NCBI RefSeq assembly: GCF_030811835.1
Contig: NZ_JAUSRO010000010.1
Span: forward strand, 1-64,000
Origin: Variovorax ginsengisoli
Lineage (GTDB): Bacteria > Pseudomonadota > Gammaproteobacteria > Burkholderiales > Burkholderiaceae_C
DNA length: 64,000 bases
Reading direction: 5' to 3'
Part shown: in pieces, positions 25,279 to 33,426 of the stretch
How positions within the stretch are numbered: the first letter of the stretch is position 1
How the letters are laid out: each line of letters starts with the position of its first letter
Notes under the pieces: generated by a model
Seen by the model: the letters and a program-made list of their open reading frames with translations, nothing else
The model's database searches: none
Told to the model about the DNA's origin: nothing
Translations under genes and position numbers: made by a program

Positions 25279-26613
25279 ATGAACAGTTCCGCTTCCCCAT
25301 CCGTTTCGAACACCCCCTACGACGCGGTCGTCATCGGCGCCGGCGCCGGTGGCCTGTGCGCCGCTGCGCGGCTCGTCGCCGCAGGCAAGAAGGTGCTGGT
25401 CGTCGAGAGTCGCGACCGCGTGGGCGGCCGCGCATCGAGCGAGCAGATCGATGGCTTCACCGTCAACATCGGCGCCATTGCCATCGAGCTGGGCGGCGTC
25501 TTCGAGGAAACCTTCGCGGCGGTCGGTGTGCCGCTCGACCTGCGCGAGCCCAACCCCGCCACCGTGTTCTACATCGACCGCAAGGTGATCAATGTCGCCA
25601 AGGGCGGCTGGGGCATGCTGCTGGGCGGCTTCACCAAGCAGGCGGCGAAGATCGGCGCGAAGTTCGCGGACGCGCGCGCCGGCGACCTGCCCGAGGCCAA
25701 GCTCACGACGCAGGAATGGCTGGCCCAGTACACCAAGAACGAGACGGTGCATGCCATCTTCCGCAACCTCTGTGCGGCGATCTTCGCCGTCAATTCCGAT
25801 GAGCTGCCGGCCCGCGCCTTCCTGACCTACTTCGCCGTCAAGGGCGCCTTCAAGCGCTTCGGCTTCTGCCCACGCGGGACGGTGGGCCTGTGGAACGACC
25901 TGGCCGACGGCATCCGCCAGCGTGGTGGCGAGGTCTGGCTGAACGCTCCGGTTACCGCCCTGCACGTGGCCGACGGCCGGGCCACGGCCCTCGACGTGAC
26001 GGTCGACGGCGTCACGCAGCGCATCGCCACGCGCAGCGTCATCAGCAACATCGGCCCGACGGCCACCGTCGCATTGCCCGGCGCGGAAGCCTTTGGCAGC
26101 GCCTATGTGGCGCAGGCGCGGCAGATGCCCAAGCCGGCCGCGAACATCGTGATCAACTTCGCGACCCAGACACGCCTGATCGACGTGCCCGGCCTGGTCA
26201 CCTTCGGCAAGACGCGCCGCCTGTGCAACATGGGCGAGCTCACCGCCACCTGCCCTGAGCTGGCGCCGCCGGGCTGGCACATGTACGTGGCCTACGCGGT
26301 GCCGAAGCCGGCGCTCGGCGACTTCGACGAGAAGGCGGAGATCGAGGCTTCGCTGCAGGATCTGCGCGACGAGTTCCCGGGTTTTGCGCAGGCCAAGATG
26401 CTGTCGATCCGCGTGATGCGCGACGCCTGGCCGGCGCAGCGCTCGTGTGCCGGCTTCGACATGCCGCAGGAGACGCCACTGGCCAACCTTTGGCACGTGG
26501 GCGACGCCGTCAAGGACTACGGCGATGGTGGCACGCAGGCCTGCGCGTACACCGGCCGGGAAGCCGCGCGGCGCGCGGTGGCGCTGCTGGCATCCGATGC
26601 CGTCCCCGCCTGA
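25279..26613 (+). CDS. FAD-dependent oxidoreductase, phytoene-desaturase/amine-oxidase fold
   Basis: This 444-residue flavoprotein has the dinucleotide motif VVIGAGAGGLCAAARL, ESRDRVGGRASSEQIDGF and the closing FAD motif LWHVGDAVKDYGDGGTQACA. The fold is that of CrtI-type desaturases and related FAD oxidoreductases that dehydrogenate alicyclic or isoprenoid substrates. Its presence in a CoA-ester operon is uncommon. It could desaturate a ring or chain at a position not reached by the acyl-CoA dehydrogenases. AAGGAGA precedes ATG 25279. A 7-bp gap leads to the next gene. Confidence 0.82.
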   Translation: MNSSASPSVSNTPYDAVVIGAGAGGLCAAARLVAAGKKVLVVESRDRVGGRASSEQIDGFTVNIGAIAIELGGVFEETFAAVGVPLDLREPNPATVFYIDRKVINVAKGGWGMLLGGFTKQAAKIGAKFADARAGDLPEAKLTTQEWLAQYTKNETVHAIFRNLCAAIFAVNSDELPARAFLTYFAVKGAFKRFGFCPRGTVGLWNDLADGIRQRGGEVWLNAPVTALHVADGRATALDVTVDGVTQRIATRSVISNIGPTATVALPGAEAFGSAYVAQARQMPKPAANIVINFATQTRLIDVPGLVTFGKTRRLCNMGELTATCPELAPPGWHMYVAYAVPKPALGDFDEKAEIEASLQDLRDEFPGFAQAKMLSIRVMRDAWPAQRSCAGFDMPQETPLANLWHVGDAVKDYGDGGTQACAYTGREAARRAVALLASDAVPA

Positions 26614-26620
26614 GACGACC

Positions 26621-28303
26621 ATGAAGATGAACGACCTTCCGCCAGACATGGTGCACAGCGCCCGCGACCTGCTTGGCCGTCTGCGTCCGCTGTTCGATGC
26701 GCGCGTCGCGGCGCTGGCCGTGGCCTGTGCGGTCGACGGCCGCCTGGACGCAGGCCGGCTCGACGCGCACCAGGTGGCGAGCTTCGACCTGGCCTGGGCC
26801 AGCGCCGACCTGCTGGCCGCGGAGAACGCGATGCGTGCACTGGCACCCGATGCGCGCGAGATCGACGTGCAGCTGGCGCTGATCTTCGTGGTCGAGGCCG
26901 TGTCCGCGGTGCTCCCCAAGCTCGAGAGCCTGAGCCTCGAGCTCGGCCAACCCCTGGCGCCGCTGCAGGCCCTGGCCGCAGCGCCGGAATGGGCGGCGCT
27001 GCGTCTCGCCGGTGCGGGCGCCGAGGCGCTGGCGAATGCCGGGCGGGCGCTGGCGCGCGCGGACGGCGACATCGGCCGCGTGGTGCTCGACGAGCCGCTG
27101 ACGATGGCGCAGGACGCCTTTCGCCGCTTTGCGGCCGACGTGGTCGCGCCGCAAGCCGAAGCCATTCATCGCCACGACCTCACCGTCCCCGAAAGCCTGC
27201 TGCAGCCGATGCGCGAGATGGGCGTGTTCGGCCTGTCCATCCCCGAGCAGTACGGCGGCAGTGCGCCCAACGACCGCGAAGACACGCTGATGATGGTGGT
27301 CGTGACCGAGGCGCTGTCCGAGGCCTCGCTAGCGGCCGCCGGCAGCCTGATCACGCGCCCGGAGATCCTGAGCCGGGCACTGCTCGCCGGCGGCACCGAG
27401 GCCCAGAAGCAGCACTGGCTGCCGAAGATCGCAGCGGGCGATCCGCTGTGCGCGATCGCCATCACCGAGCCGGACTTCGGCTCCGACGTGGCGGGCCTGG
27501 CCTTCAAGGGCACGCGCACCGAAGGCGGCTGGCTGCTCACCGGCGCCAAGACCTGGTGCACCTTCGCAGGCAAGGCCGGGCTGCTGATGGTGGTGACCCG
27601 CACCGACCCTGACCGTTCGGCCGGGCATCGCGGGCTGAGCCTGATGATGGTCGAGAAGCCGTCCCATGACGGACACGCCTTCGAATTCATCCAGCCCACA
27701 GGCGGGCGGCTGAGCGGCAAGGCGATCCCGACCATCGGCTACCGCGGCATGCATTCGTTCGACCTGTCCTTCGATAACTTCTTCGTGCCCGATGCGAACG
27801 TGATCGGCGAAGAGGGCGGCCTGGGCAAGGGCTTCTACTTCACGATGGCCGGCATGATGGGCGGGCGCATGCAGACGGCCGCACGCGCGGCCGGTGTGAT
27901 GCGCGCGGCCTTGCGCGCCGCGCTGTCGTACGCGGCCGACCGCAAGGTGTTCGGTGCGCCGCTGCTCGACTATCCGCTCACGCTGGCCAAGCTCGCGCGG
28001 ATGGCGGCGCGCTTTGCCGCGTGCCGGCAGCTGGCTTATGCGGTCGGCCGCGTCCTCGATCAAGGTGGCGGTCGTATGGAGGCCAGTCTGGTGAAGCTGC
28101 TGGCCTGCCGGTCCGCCGAGCTGGTGACGCGCGAGGCGCTGCAGATCCACGGCGGCATGGGCTACGCGGAGGAGACGGCGGTCAGCCGGCTGTTCGTCGA
28201 TGCGCGCGTGCTGTCGATCTTCGAAGGCGCGGAGGAAACGCTGGCGCTGAAAGTGATCGCGCGCAGCCTGCTCGAGGGCGCGCTCGAAACGGCGGCTGTA
28301 TGA
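26621..28303 (+). CDS. Acyl-CoA dehydrogenase with 170-residue N-terminal helical extension
   Basis: This 560-residue protein has a canonical acyl-CoA dehydrogenase core from about residue 165 (IPEQYGGSAPNDRED, AIAITEPDFGSDVAGL, TGAKTWCTFAG and IHGGMGYAEETAVSRLF). It is preceded by an Ala-rich helical domain that is not part of normal 380-residue enzymes. EET in the GYAEET segment may supply the catalytic base. The extension could mediate oligomerisation or contact with the FAD oxidoreductase or CoA transferase encoded next to it. ATG 26621 follows the previous stop after 7 bp; no strong ribosome site is visible. It overlaps the next gene by ATGA. Confidence 0.88.
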   Translation: MKMNDLPPDMVHSARDLLGRLRPLFDARVAALAVACAVDGRLDAGRLDAHQVASFDLAWASADLLAAENAMRALAPDAREIDVQLALIFVVEAVSAVLPKLESLSLELGQPLAPLQALAAAPEWAALRLAGAGAEALANAGRALARADGDIGRVVLDEPLTMAQDAFRRFAADVVAPQAEAIHRHDLTVPESLLQPMREMGVFGLSIPEQYGGSAPNDREDTLMMVVVTEALSEASLAAAGSLITRPEILSRALLAGGTEAQKQHWLPKIAAGDPLCAIAITEPDFGSDVAGLAFKGTRTEGGWLLTGAKTWCTFAGKAGLLMVVTRTDPDRSAGHRGLSLMMVEKPSHDGHAFEFIQPTGGRLSGKAIPTIGYRGMHSFDLSFDNFFVPDANVIGEEGGLGKGFYFTMAGMMGGRMQTAARAAGVMRAALRAALSYAADRKVFGAPLLDYPLTLAKLARMAARFAACRQLAYAVGRVLDQGGGRMEASLVKLLACRSAELVTREALQIHGGMGYAEETAVSRLFVDARVLSIFEGAEETLALKVIARSLLEGALETAAV

Positions 28304-29535
28304 GGCAAGACGCCATGGCATCCGAGGGCATCCTCAGCGGCATGCGTGTGGTCGAGGCCGCGGCCTTCGTGGCCGCGCCGCTGGGCGGCATGACCCTGGC
28401 GCAGATGGGCGCGGACGTGATCCGCATCGATGCCATCGGTGGCGGCCTGGACCATCGGCGCTGGCCGGTCACCGCCGACGGCGTCAGCCTGTTCTGGAGC
28501 GGCCTGAACAAGTCCAAGCGATCGGTCGCGCTGGACATCGCATCGCCCGAAGGCCGGGAGCTCGCGATGGCGCTGATCTGTGCGCCGGGCGACGATGCAG
28601 GGCTGCTGATCACGAACTTTCCGCCACGCGGCTGGCTGGACTTCGAGAAGCTGCGCCTGCAGCGCAGCGACCTCATTCAGGTGACCCTGCAGGGCGATCG
28701 CCATGGCGGCTCGGCGGTCGACTACACGGTGAATGCGCGCGTCGGCCTTCCGTACATCACCGGCCCGGTGGACCACCCGGACGTGGTCAACCACGTGCTG
28801 CCCGCCTGGGACCTGATCACCGGCCAGATGGTGGCCGTCGGGCTGCTGGCGGCCGAGCGGCACCGGCGGCGCACGGGTGTCGGCCAGCATGTGAAGCTCG
28901 CCCTGGAAGACGTCGCCCTGGCGGTGATGGGGCACCTCGGCTTCATCGCGGAAGCCGAGTCGGGTGGGCGGCGCGAGCGCCACGGCAATGAACTGTTCGG
29001 CGCGTTCGGCCGCGACTTCGTCTGCGCCGACGGCGAACGGGTGATGGTGGTCGGCCTCACGGGCAAGCAGTGGCGCGCGCTGTGCGACGCGATGGCGCTC
29101 GATGAGGCCATGGCCGCGCTGGGCCGGCGGCTGGGGCTGGACCTGCGGGCGGAAGGCAATCGGTTTCGGGCCCGCGCGGAGATCGCGGAGGCGGTCGATG
29201 CCTGGGTGAGGGCACGACGCTTTGCCGACGTGGCGGCGACCTTCGAGCGCCACGGCGTCTGCTGGAGCCGCTACCAGACCATCGAGCAGTTGGTGCGGGA
29301 CGACCCGTCCTGCTCCGAAGCCAACCCGATGTTCACAGCCATCGAGCAGCCGGGCGTCGGCCGGACGCTGGCGCCGGGGATTCCACTGGATTTTTCCGCG
29401 GTGGCACGCCAACCGGCCGGGCCGGCGCCTGGCTTGGGCGCACACACCGAGCAGGTGCTGAGCGAACTGCTGGGGGTCGACGCGGCTGCGTTCGGCCGCC
29501 TGCACGACAGGGGGGTCGTCGCGACCTGCCAGTGA
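28300..29535 (+). CDS. Family III CoA-transferase fold protein (CaiB/BaiF)
   Basis: This 411-residue CaiB/BaiF-type protein has the N-terminal SGMRVVEAAAFVAAPLGGMTLAQMGADVIRID, the central GPVDHPDVVNHVLPAWDLITGQ segment and the C-terminal GVGQHVKLALEDVAL. The family includes formyl-CoA and carnitine/bile-acid CoA transferases; in the operon it could swap CoA between the product and an incoming acid, saving ATP. The expected catalytic Asp of transferases lies near the middle, but I could not place it with certainty. It is the last gene of the long operon starting at 17798 and converges with the TetR gene. Confidence 0.87.
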   Translation: MRQDAMASEGILSGMRVVEAAAFVAAPLGGMTLAQMGADVIRIDAIGGGLDHRRWPVTADGVSLFWSGLNKSKRSVALDIASPEGRELAMALICAPGDDAGLLITNFPPRGWLDFEKLRLQRSDLIQVTLQGDRHGGSAVDYTVNARVGLPYITGPVDHPDVVNHVLPAWDLITGQMVAVGLLAAERHRRRTGVGQHVKLALEDVALAVMGHLGFIAEAESGGRRERHGNELFGAFGRDFVCADGERVMVVGLTGKQWRALCDAMALDEAMAALGRRLGLDLRAEGNRFRARAEIAEAVDAWVRARRFADVAATFERHGVCWSRYQTIEQLVRDDPSCSEANPMFTAIEQPGVGRTLAPGIPLDFSAVARQPAGPAPGLGAHTEQVLSELLGVDAAAFGRLHDRGVVATCQ

Positions 29536-29556
29536 GCGCAGCCGGTGCCTGGCCCT

Positions 29557-30168
29557 TCAGCCGGCCGCCGGGAAGTCGCCGTTCTTGAAGCCGTGGACGA
29601 AGAGGTGGGAGATGCGTGCGGCAAGTTCGGCCGGGGCGATCGCACCGCTCTTCTGATACCAGGTGAAGGTCCAGATGATCATGCCGAACAGCAGCATGGC
29701 GTAGGGCGCCTGCACCTTGTCCGGCAGCATCAGCGCGGGGTTGATCTCCTTGAGCAGGCCGATCATCAGGTCGACCAGTTGCGTCTCGAGCTTGCGCACC
29801 TGCTTGCGCCGCGCCGCGGGCAGGAACTTGAGGTCGTTCATCAGCACCAGGTGCTCATCGCGCGAGTGGGCGGCCCGCATGACGAAGGCGTTCACATAGC
29901 GCTGGAAACGCTCCTCTGCCGGCAGCGGCAGCGCCACGATCTCGCTGAGCTCGACGGCCTGGCCGGCGATGTGCTCGCGCACGATCTCGAACAGCAGGTC
30001 TTCCTTGCCGGGAAAGTAGTGGTACAGGTGGGACTTCGACGTCCCGCAGGCGGTGGCCACGTCCACCATGGTGGTGAGCTCGAAACCCTTGCGGGCGAAG
30101 AGCGTGGCGGCGCGATCGAGGATGGACTGCTTCTTGTCGCCGTAATCGTCAGCGCGTACTCGGGTCAT
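29557..30168 (-). CDS. TetR-family transcriptional repressor (first paralogue)
   Basis: This 203-residue regulator has an N-terminal HTH (LFARKGFELTTMVDVATACG, then TSKSHLYHYFPGKEDLLF) and a ligand domain ending LFVHGFKNGDFPAAG. It begins with the same MxRVRADDY sequence as the regulator at 53570, and their recognition helices (TSKSHLYHYF and ASKSMLYHYF) nearly match, so both may read the same operator. It is divergent from the ferredoxin reductase, and the operator site C lies in the gap. The probable inducer is an acyl-CoA or acid of the pathway. Confidence 0.92.
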   Translation of the reverse strand: MTRVRADDYGDKKQSILDRAATLFARKGFELTTMVDVATACGTSKSHLYHYFPGKEDLLFEIVREHIAGQAVELSEIVALPLPAEERFQRYVNAFVMRAAHSRDEHLVLMNDLKFLPAARRKQVRKLETQLVDLMIGLLKEINPALMLPDKVQAPYAMLLFGMIIWTFTWYQKSGAIAPAELAARISHLFVHGFKNGDFPAAG

Positions 30169-30270
30169 GACAGGGCCTGTTCGTTGGAGGAGGGGCGCGG
30201 GATCGGCGCGTCCATTTTATCGATGGCGCAATGAGCGCATTCGGCTTGCACCGATGCGTTCCCAACTCTA

Positions 30271-30298
30271 TTATCAGACCGACGAGACGGACTATAAA
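30271..30298 (+). promoter_or_regulatory. Promoter with TetR-type operator (site C)
   Basis: TTATCA (30271-30276) and TATAAA (30293-30298) lie 16 bp apart. Between them the sequence AGACCGACGAGACGG (30276-30290) continues into ACTAT. The inverted arms fit the five-site family. It lies between the divergent TetR gene and the ferredoxin reductase gene. Confidence 0.75.
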
Positions 30299-30331
30299 TA
30301 ACTGATGTTGATTGAAAGCCTTGGAACCACC

Positions 30332-31588
30332 ATGCAATCCAGCGATACCTTGTTGATCGTCGGCGCCGGCAGTGCCGGTTCGGAACTCGCCGTCAGCGCG
30401 CGCCAGCTCGGCTGGCCCGGGCCGATCGTGCTGCTCGGCGAGGAGCACTGCCTGCCGTACCACCGGCCGCCGTTGTCCAAGGCCTTTCTGCACGGCACGG
30501 CCACATCGGACTCGCTGACGATGCGGCCGCAGGAGGCCTACGAGAAGGCGAACATCGACGTGCGGCTCGGCGCGCGGGTCGCATCGATCGACCGTGCCGC
30601 GAAGAGGGTGCACCTGCACGATGGCTCGACGCTCGCCTACGGCAAGCTCGCGTTGTGCACGGGCGGTCGTCCGCGTCCGCTGGTGGCCGATGGGCTCGCC
30701 GCGGACGCCGCGCCCGGCAACCTGCATGTGCTGCGCACGCAGGCCGACGCGCAGGCGATCCGCGACGGCCTGGCCGAGGGCACGCAGCTGGTGGTGATCG
30801 GCGGCGGCTACGTGGGGCTCGAAGTGGCGGCGTCGGCCCGAAAGCTGGGGGCCAGCGTCACGGTGCTGGAGGCCCAGCCGCGTGTGCTGGCCCGCGTGAC
30901 GGGCGAGGCGCTGTCGGCCTTCTACACGGCGATCCACCGCGAGGCGGGCGTCGACATCCGCACCGGTGTCGCCGTGCAGCGCATCGAATGCGACGAGCGC
31001 GGCCGTGTCCGCGCGGTCATCTGCAGCGATGGCGCGCGGCTGCCGGCGGACTGCGTCGTGGTGGGCGTGGGCATGCTGCCCAACGCCGAACTGGCCGCCG
31101 CCGCCGGGCTTGCCGTGGACGGCGGCATCGTCGTGGATGCACTCTCCGTCACCTCCGACCCGGACATCGTCGCGGCCGGCGACTGCACGGTGCACGACCA
31201 TGCGCTGTATGCGCGGCGCGTGCGGCTGGAGTCCGTGCCCAACGCGCTCGAGCAGGCGCGTGCGGCGGCCTCGGCCCTGTGCGGCAAGCCCAAGCCGAAC
31301 CACGCGGTGCCGTGGTTCTGGTCCGATCAGTACGACCTCAAGCTGCAGATGGTCGGGCTGTCCGCGGGCTTTGAGGCATGCGTGCTGCGGGGTGCGCCGC
31401 AGGAGCGGAACTTCATCGCCTTCTACCTGCGCGACGGCTGCGTGATCGCCGCCGACGCGGTCAACCGGCCGGCCGATTTCATGGTCGCCAAGCGGCTGGT
31501 TGCGGCGGCGTGCCGCATCGATGCGGATCAGTTGGCCGATGCCTCGGTGCCGCTCAAGCAGCTCTTGCTGACGGCCGTTTCTGCCTAG
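30332..31588 (+). CDS. Ferredoxin reductase (FAD/NAD(P)H-dependent, putidaredoxin-reductase type)
   Basis: This 418-residue flavoprotein has the FAD Rossmann motif LIVGAGSAGSELAVSA, the active-site LPYHRPPLSKAFL, the NAD-binding VVIGGGYVGLEVAASA, and the second FAD contact IVAAGDCTVHDH. It matches reductases that feed [2Fe-2S] ferredoxins in P450 or Rieske systems. The likely partner is the ferredoxin at 11538. ATG 30332 was preferred over ATG 30305 because the promoter -10 (30293-30298) would put 30305 at or before the transcript start. The gene stands alone in its transcription unit, but it shares the operator type of the oxygenase operon. Confidence 0.93.
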   Translation: MQSSDTLLIVGAGSAGSELAVSARQLGWPGPIVLLGEEHCLPYHRPPLSKAFLHGTATSDSLTMRPQEAYEKANIDVRLGARVASIDRAAKRVHLHDGSTLAYGKLALCTGGRPRPLVADGLAADAAPGNLHVLRTQADAQAIRDGLAEGTQLVVIGGGYVGLEVAASARKLGASVTVLEAQPRVLARVTGEALSAFYTAIHREAGVDIRTGVAVQRIECDERGRVRAVICSDGARLPADCVVVGVGMLPNAELAAAAGLAVDGGIVVDALSVTSDPDIVAAGDCTVHDHALYARRVRLESVPNALEQARAAASALCGKPKPNHAVPWFWSDQYDLKLQMVGLSAGFEACVLRGAPQERNFIAFYLRDGCVIAADAVNRPADFMVAKRLVAAACRIDADQLADASVPLKQLLLTAVSA

Positions 31589-31688
31589 GAATCGCAAGCG
31601 TCTGCGCGCGAGCGCAGCGCGCAGGGTTCGGCACGGGTAAGCACTAGTACCGACCGCTCGACGCCGCGACACAATCGGCGCAATAAAA

Positions 31689-31706
31689 AGACCGACTAGA
31701 CGGTCT
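31689..31706 (+). promoter_or_regulatory. TetR-type operator (site D) before the first Liv operon
   Basis: AGACCG at 31689-31694 is mirrored by CGGTCT at 31701-31706, with a 6-bp centre ACTAGA. It lies 72 bp before the livF-like start at 31778. A clear -35/-10 pair was not found, so the promoter is uncertain. It belongs to the same family as sites A, B, C and E. Confidence 0.7.
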
Positions 31707-31777
31707 AACAAAGGAAGAGCGAATGGAATTCGCTCACCGTCGCGTATCGCCCCACACCGCCATTGGACTTGACGCCC

Positions 31778-32647
31778 ATGACACTTCATCCCGCTGCGCC
31801 GGACCCGGCTTCGTCGCAGCCTTCGAACGCGGGATCGCACACGGCATCTGTGCCGATGCTCGCCATCCGCAACATCCAGGTCGTCTATGGCGGCGCCATC
31901 GAGGCCGTACGCGACGTCTCGCTCGAAGTGCCTTCAGGCCGGATCGTGGCGCTGCTGGGTTCGAACGGTGCGGGCAAGTCCACCGTGCTCAAGGCCGTCT
32001 CGGCCGTGCTGGATGCGGAGGACGGCAAGATCGAGAAGGGTTCGATCCTGCTGCAGGGCCGGCCGATCGAGCAGGCCTCGGCGCACGGCATCGTGGGCCT
32101 CGGCCTGGTGCAGGTGCCCGAAGGCCGGCGGCTGTTCGCCACGCTCACGGTCGAGGAGAACCTGGTTGTCGGCGCGCACCTGCAGGACCGGCGCAACCTT
32201 GCCGAGGCGCGCGACTACGTGTTCGGCCTGTTCCCGCGCCTGGTGGACAAGCGCCACCAGATCGCCGGCTACCTGTCGGGTGGCGAGCAGCAGATGGTGG
32301 CCATCGGCCGTGCGCTCATGAGCCGCCCTCGGCTGCTGGCGCTCGACGAGCCGTCTCTGGGCCTGGCACCCCTGGTGGTCTCGGAGATCTTCGAGGCCAT
32401 CCAGACCCTGCGCGACCGCAGTGGGTTGACGATCCTGCTGGTCGAGCAAAACGCCAGCCGCGCGCTGGCCATTGCCGACTACGCCTACATCATGGAGAAC
32501 GGCCGCGTGGTGCTCGACGGCACGCCGGAGGCCCTGGGCCGCAACGCCGACGTGCGCGAGTTCTACCTTGGCCTGAGCACGCAGCAGGGGCGCACCAGCA
32601 TGCGCGACGTGAAGCACTACAAGCGCCGCAAGAGGTGGCTGTCATGA
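31778..32647 (+). CDS. livF: Branched-chain amino-acid-type ABC transporter ATPase (LivF-like)
   Basis: This 289-residue HAAT-family ATPase has Walker A GSNGAGKST, signature LSGGEQQMVAIGRAL, Walker B RLLALDEPSLGLAPLV, and the LLVEQNASRAL switch region. It has an extra basic C-terminal tail (KHYKRRKRWLS) that the LivF-like protein at 41602 shares (RRWKKKKNWR). ATG 31778 is the first ATG after the operator; a shorter start at MLAIRN (31856) is possible. It opens the first Liv-CoA ligase module, ordered F-G-ligase-H-M-K. Liv systems also import aromatic and terpenoid acids. Confidence 0.92.
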   Translation: MTLHPAAPDPASSQPSNAGSHTASVPMLAIRNIQVVYGGAIEAVRDVSLEVPSGRIVALLGSNGAGKSTVLKAVSAVLDAEDGKIEKGSILLQGRPIEQASAHGIVGLGLVQVPEGRRLFATLTVEENLVVGAHLQDRRNLAEARDYVFGLFPRLVDKRHQIAGYLSGGEQQMVAIGRALMSRPRLLALDEPSLGLAPLVVSEIFEAIQTLRDRSGLTILLVEQNASRALAIADYAYIMENGRVVLDGTPEALGRNADVREFYLGLSTQQGRTSMRDVKHYKRRKRWLS

Positions 32648-33426
32648 GCGCCGCACCCATCCTCGATGTGCGCGGTGTGTCGCGGTACTTCGGCGGCGTG
32701 AAGGCCGTCAACGACGTCAGCCTGCAGGTCATGCCGGGCGAGATCGTGAGCCTGATCGGCCCCAACGGTGCGGGCAAGACGACCACCTTCAACCTGATCA
32801 GCGGCGTGATCCCGTTGTCGGCAGGGCAGATCCTCTTCAAGGGCGAGGACACGGCGCGGTTGAAGTCGTCCGACTATGCGGCTGCAGGCATCGGTCGCAC
32901 CTTCCAGAACCTCGCGCTGTTCCGTCACGGCACCGTGGTCGAGAACCTGCTGATCGGGCGCCACGTGCATTTCAACTACAGCGTGCTGGAGTCACTACTG
33001 TTCTGGGGCCGGCCGCGCAACGCCGAGATCGCCGCGCGCCGCAAGGTCGAACAGATCATCGAGTTCCTGGAGATCGAAGAACTGCGCGACAAGCCGGTGT
33101 CGCAGTTGGCGTACGGTCAGCAGAAGCGGGTGGAACTCGGCCGCGCGCTGGCCTGCGAGCCGGCGTTGCTGTTGCTCGACGAGATCGTGGCGGGCATGAA
33201 CCGCGAGGAGAAGGAAGACATCGCACGCTTCACGCTCGACATCCGCGACGAATTCGGCGTGTCGGTGCTGATGATCGAACACGACATGCAGGTCGTGATG
33301 GACCTGTCGGACCGTATCTATGTGCTCGACTTCGGCTGTCTGATCGCCGAGGGCACGCCGCAGCAGGTCGCGGCCGATCCGCGGGTGCTGGCGGCCTACC
33401 TGGGAGGAGAAGCGACACATGGCTGA
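32644..33426 (+). CDS. livG: Branched-chain-type ABC transporter ATPase (LivG-like)
   Basis: This is a 260-residue ATPase with Walker A GPNGAGKTT, signature QLAYGQQKRVELGRAL, and Walker B LLLLDEIVAGMNREE. The Walker B neighbourhood has EIVAGMN rather than the usual EPAAGLN, but the essential Asp-Glu pair is present. The RTFQNLALFRHGTVVENLLIGRH segment is diagnostic for LivG. It overlaps livF by 4 bp and the CoA ligase gene by 8 bp. Confidence 0.93.
   Translation: MSAAPILDVRGVSRYFGGVKAVNDVSLQVMPGEIVSLIGPNGAGKTTTFNLISGVIPLSAGQILFKGEDTARLKSSDYAAAGIGRTFQNLALFRHGTVVENLLIGRHVHFNYSVLESLLFWGRPRNAEIAARRKVEQIIEFLEIEELRDKPVSQLAYGQQKRVELGRALACEPALLLLDEIVAGMNREEKEDIARFTLDIRDEFGVSVLMIEHDMQVVMDLSDRIYVLDFGCLIAEGTPQQVAADPRVLAAYLGGEATHG

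Noticed and set aside
24082-27165. Minus-strand open frame of 1027 codons
   Set aside because: Antisense of the 3-hydroxyacyl-CoA dehydrogenase and flavoprotein genes; no recognisable motifs and repetitive Ala/Arg/Ser composition.
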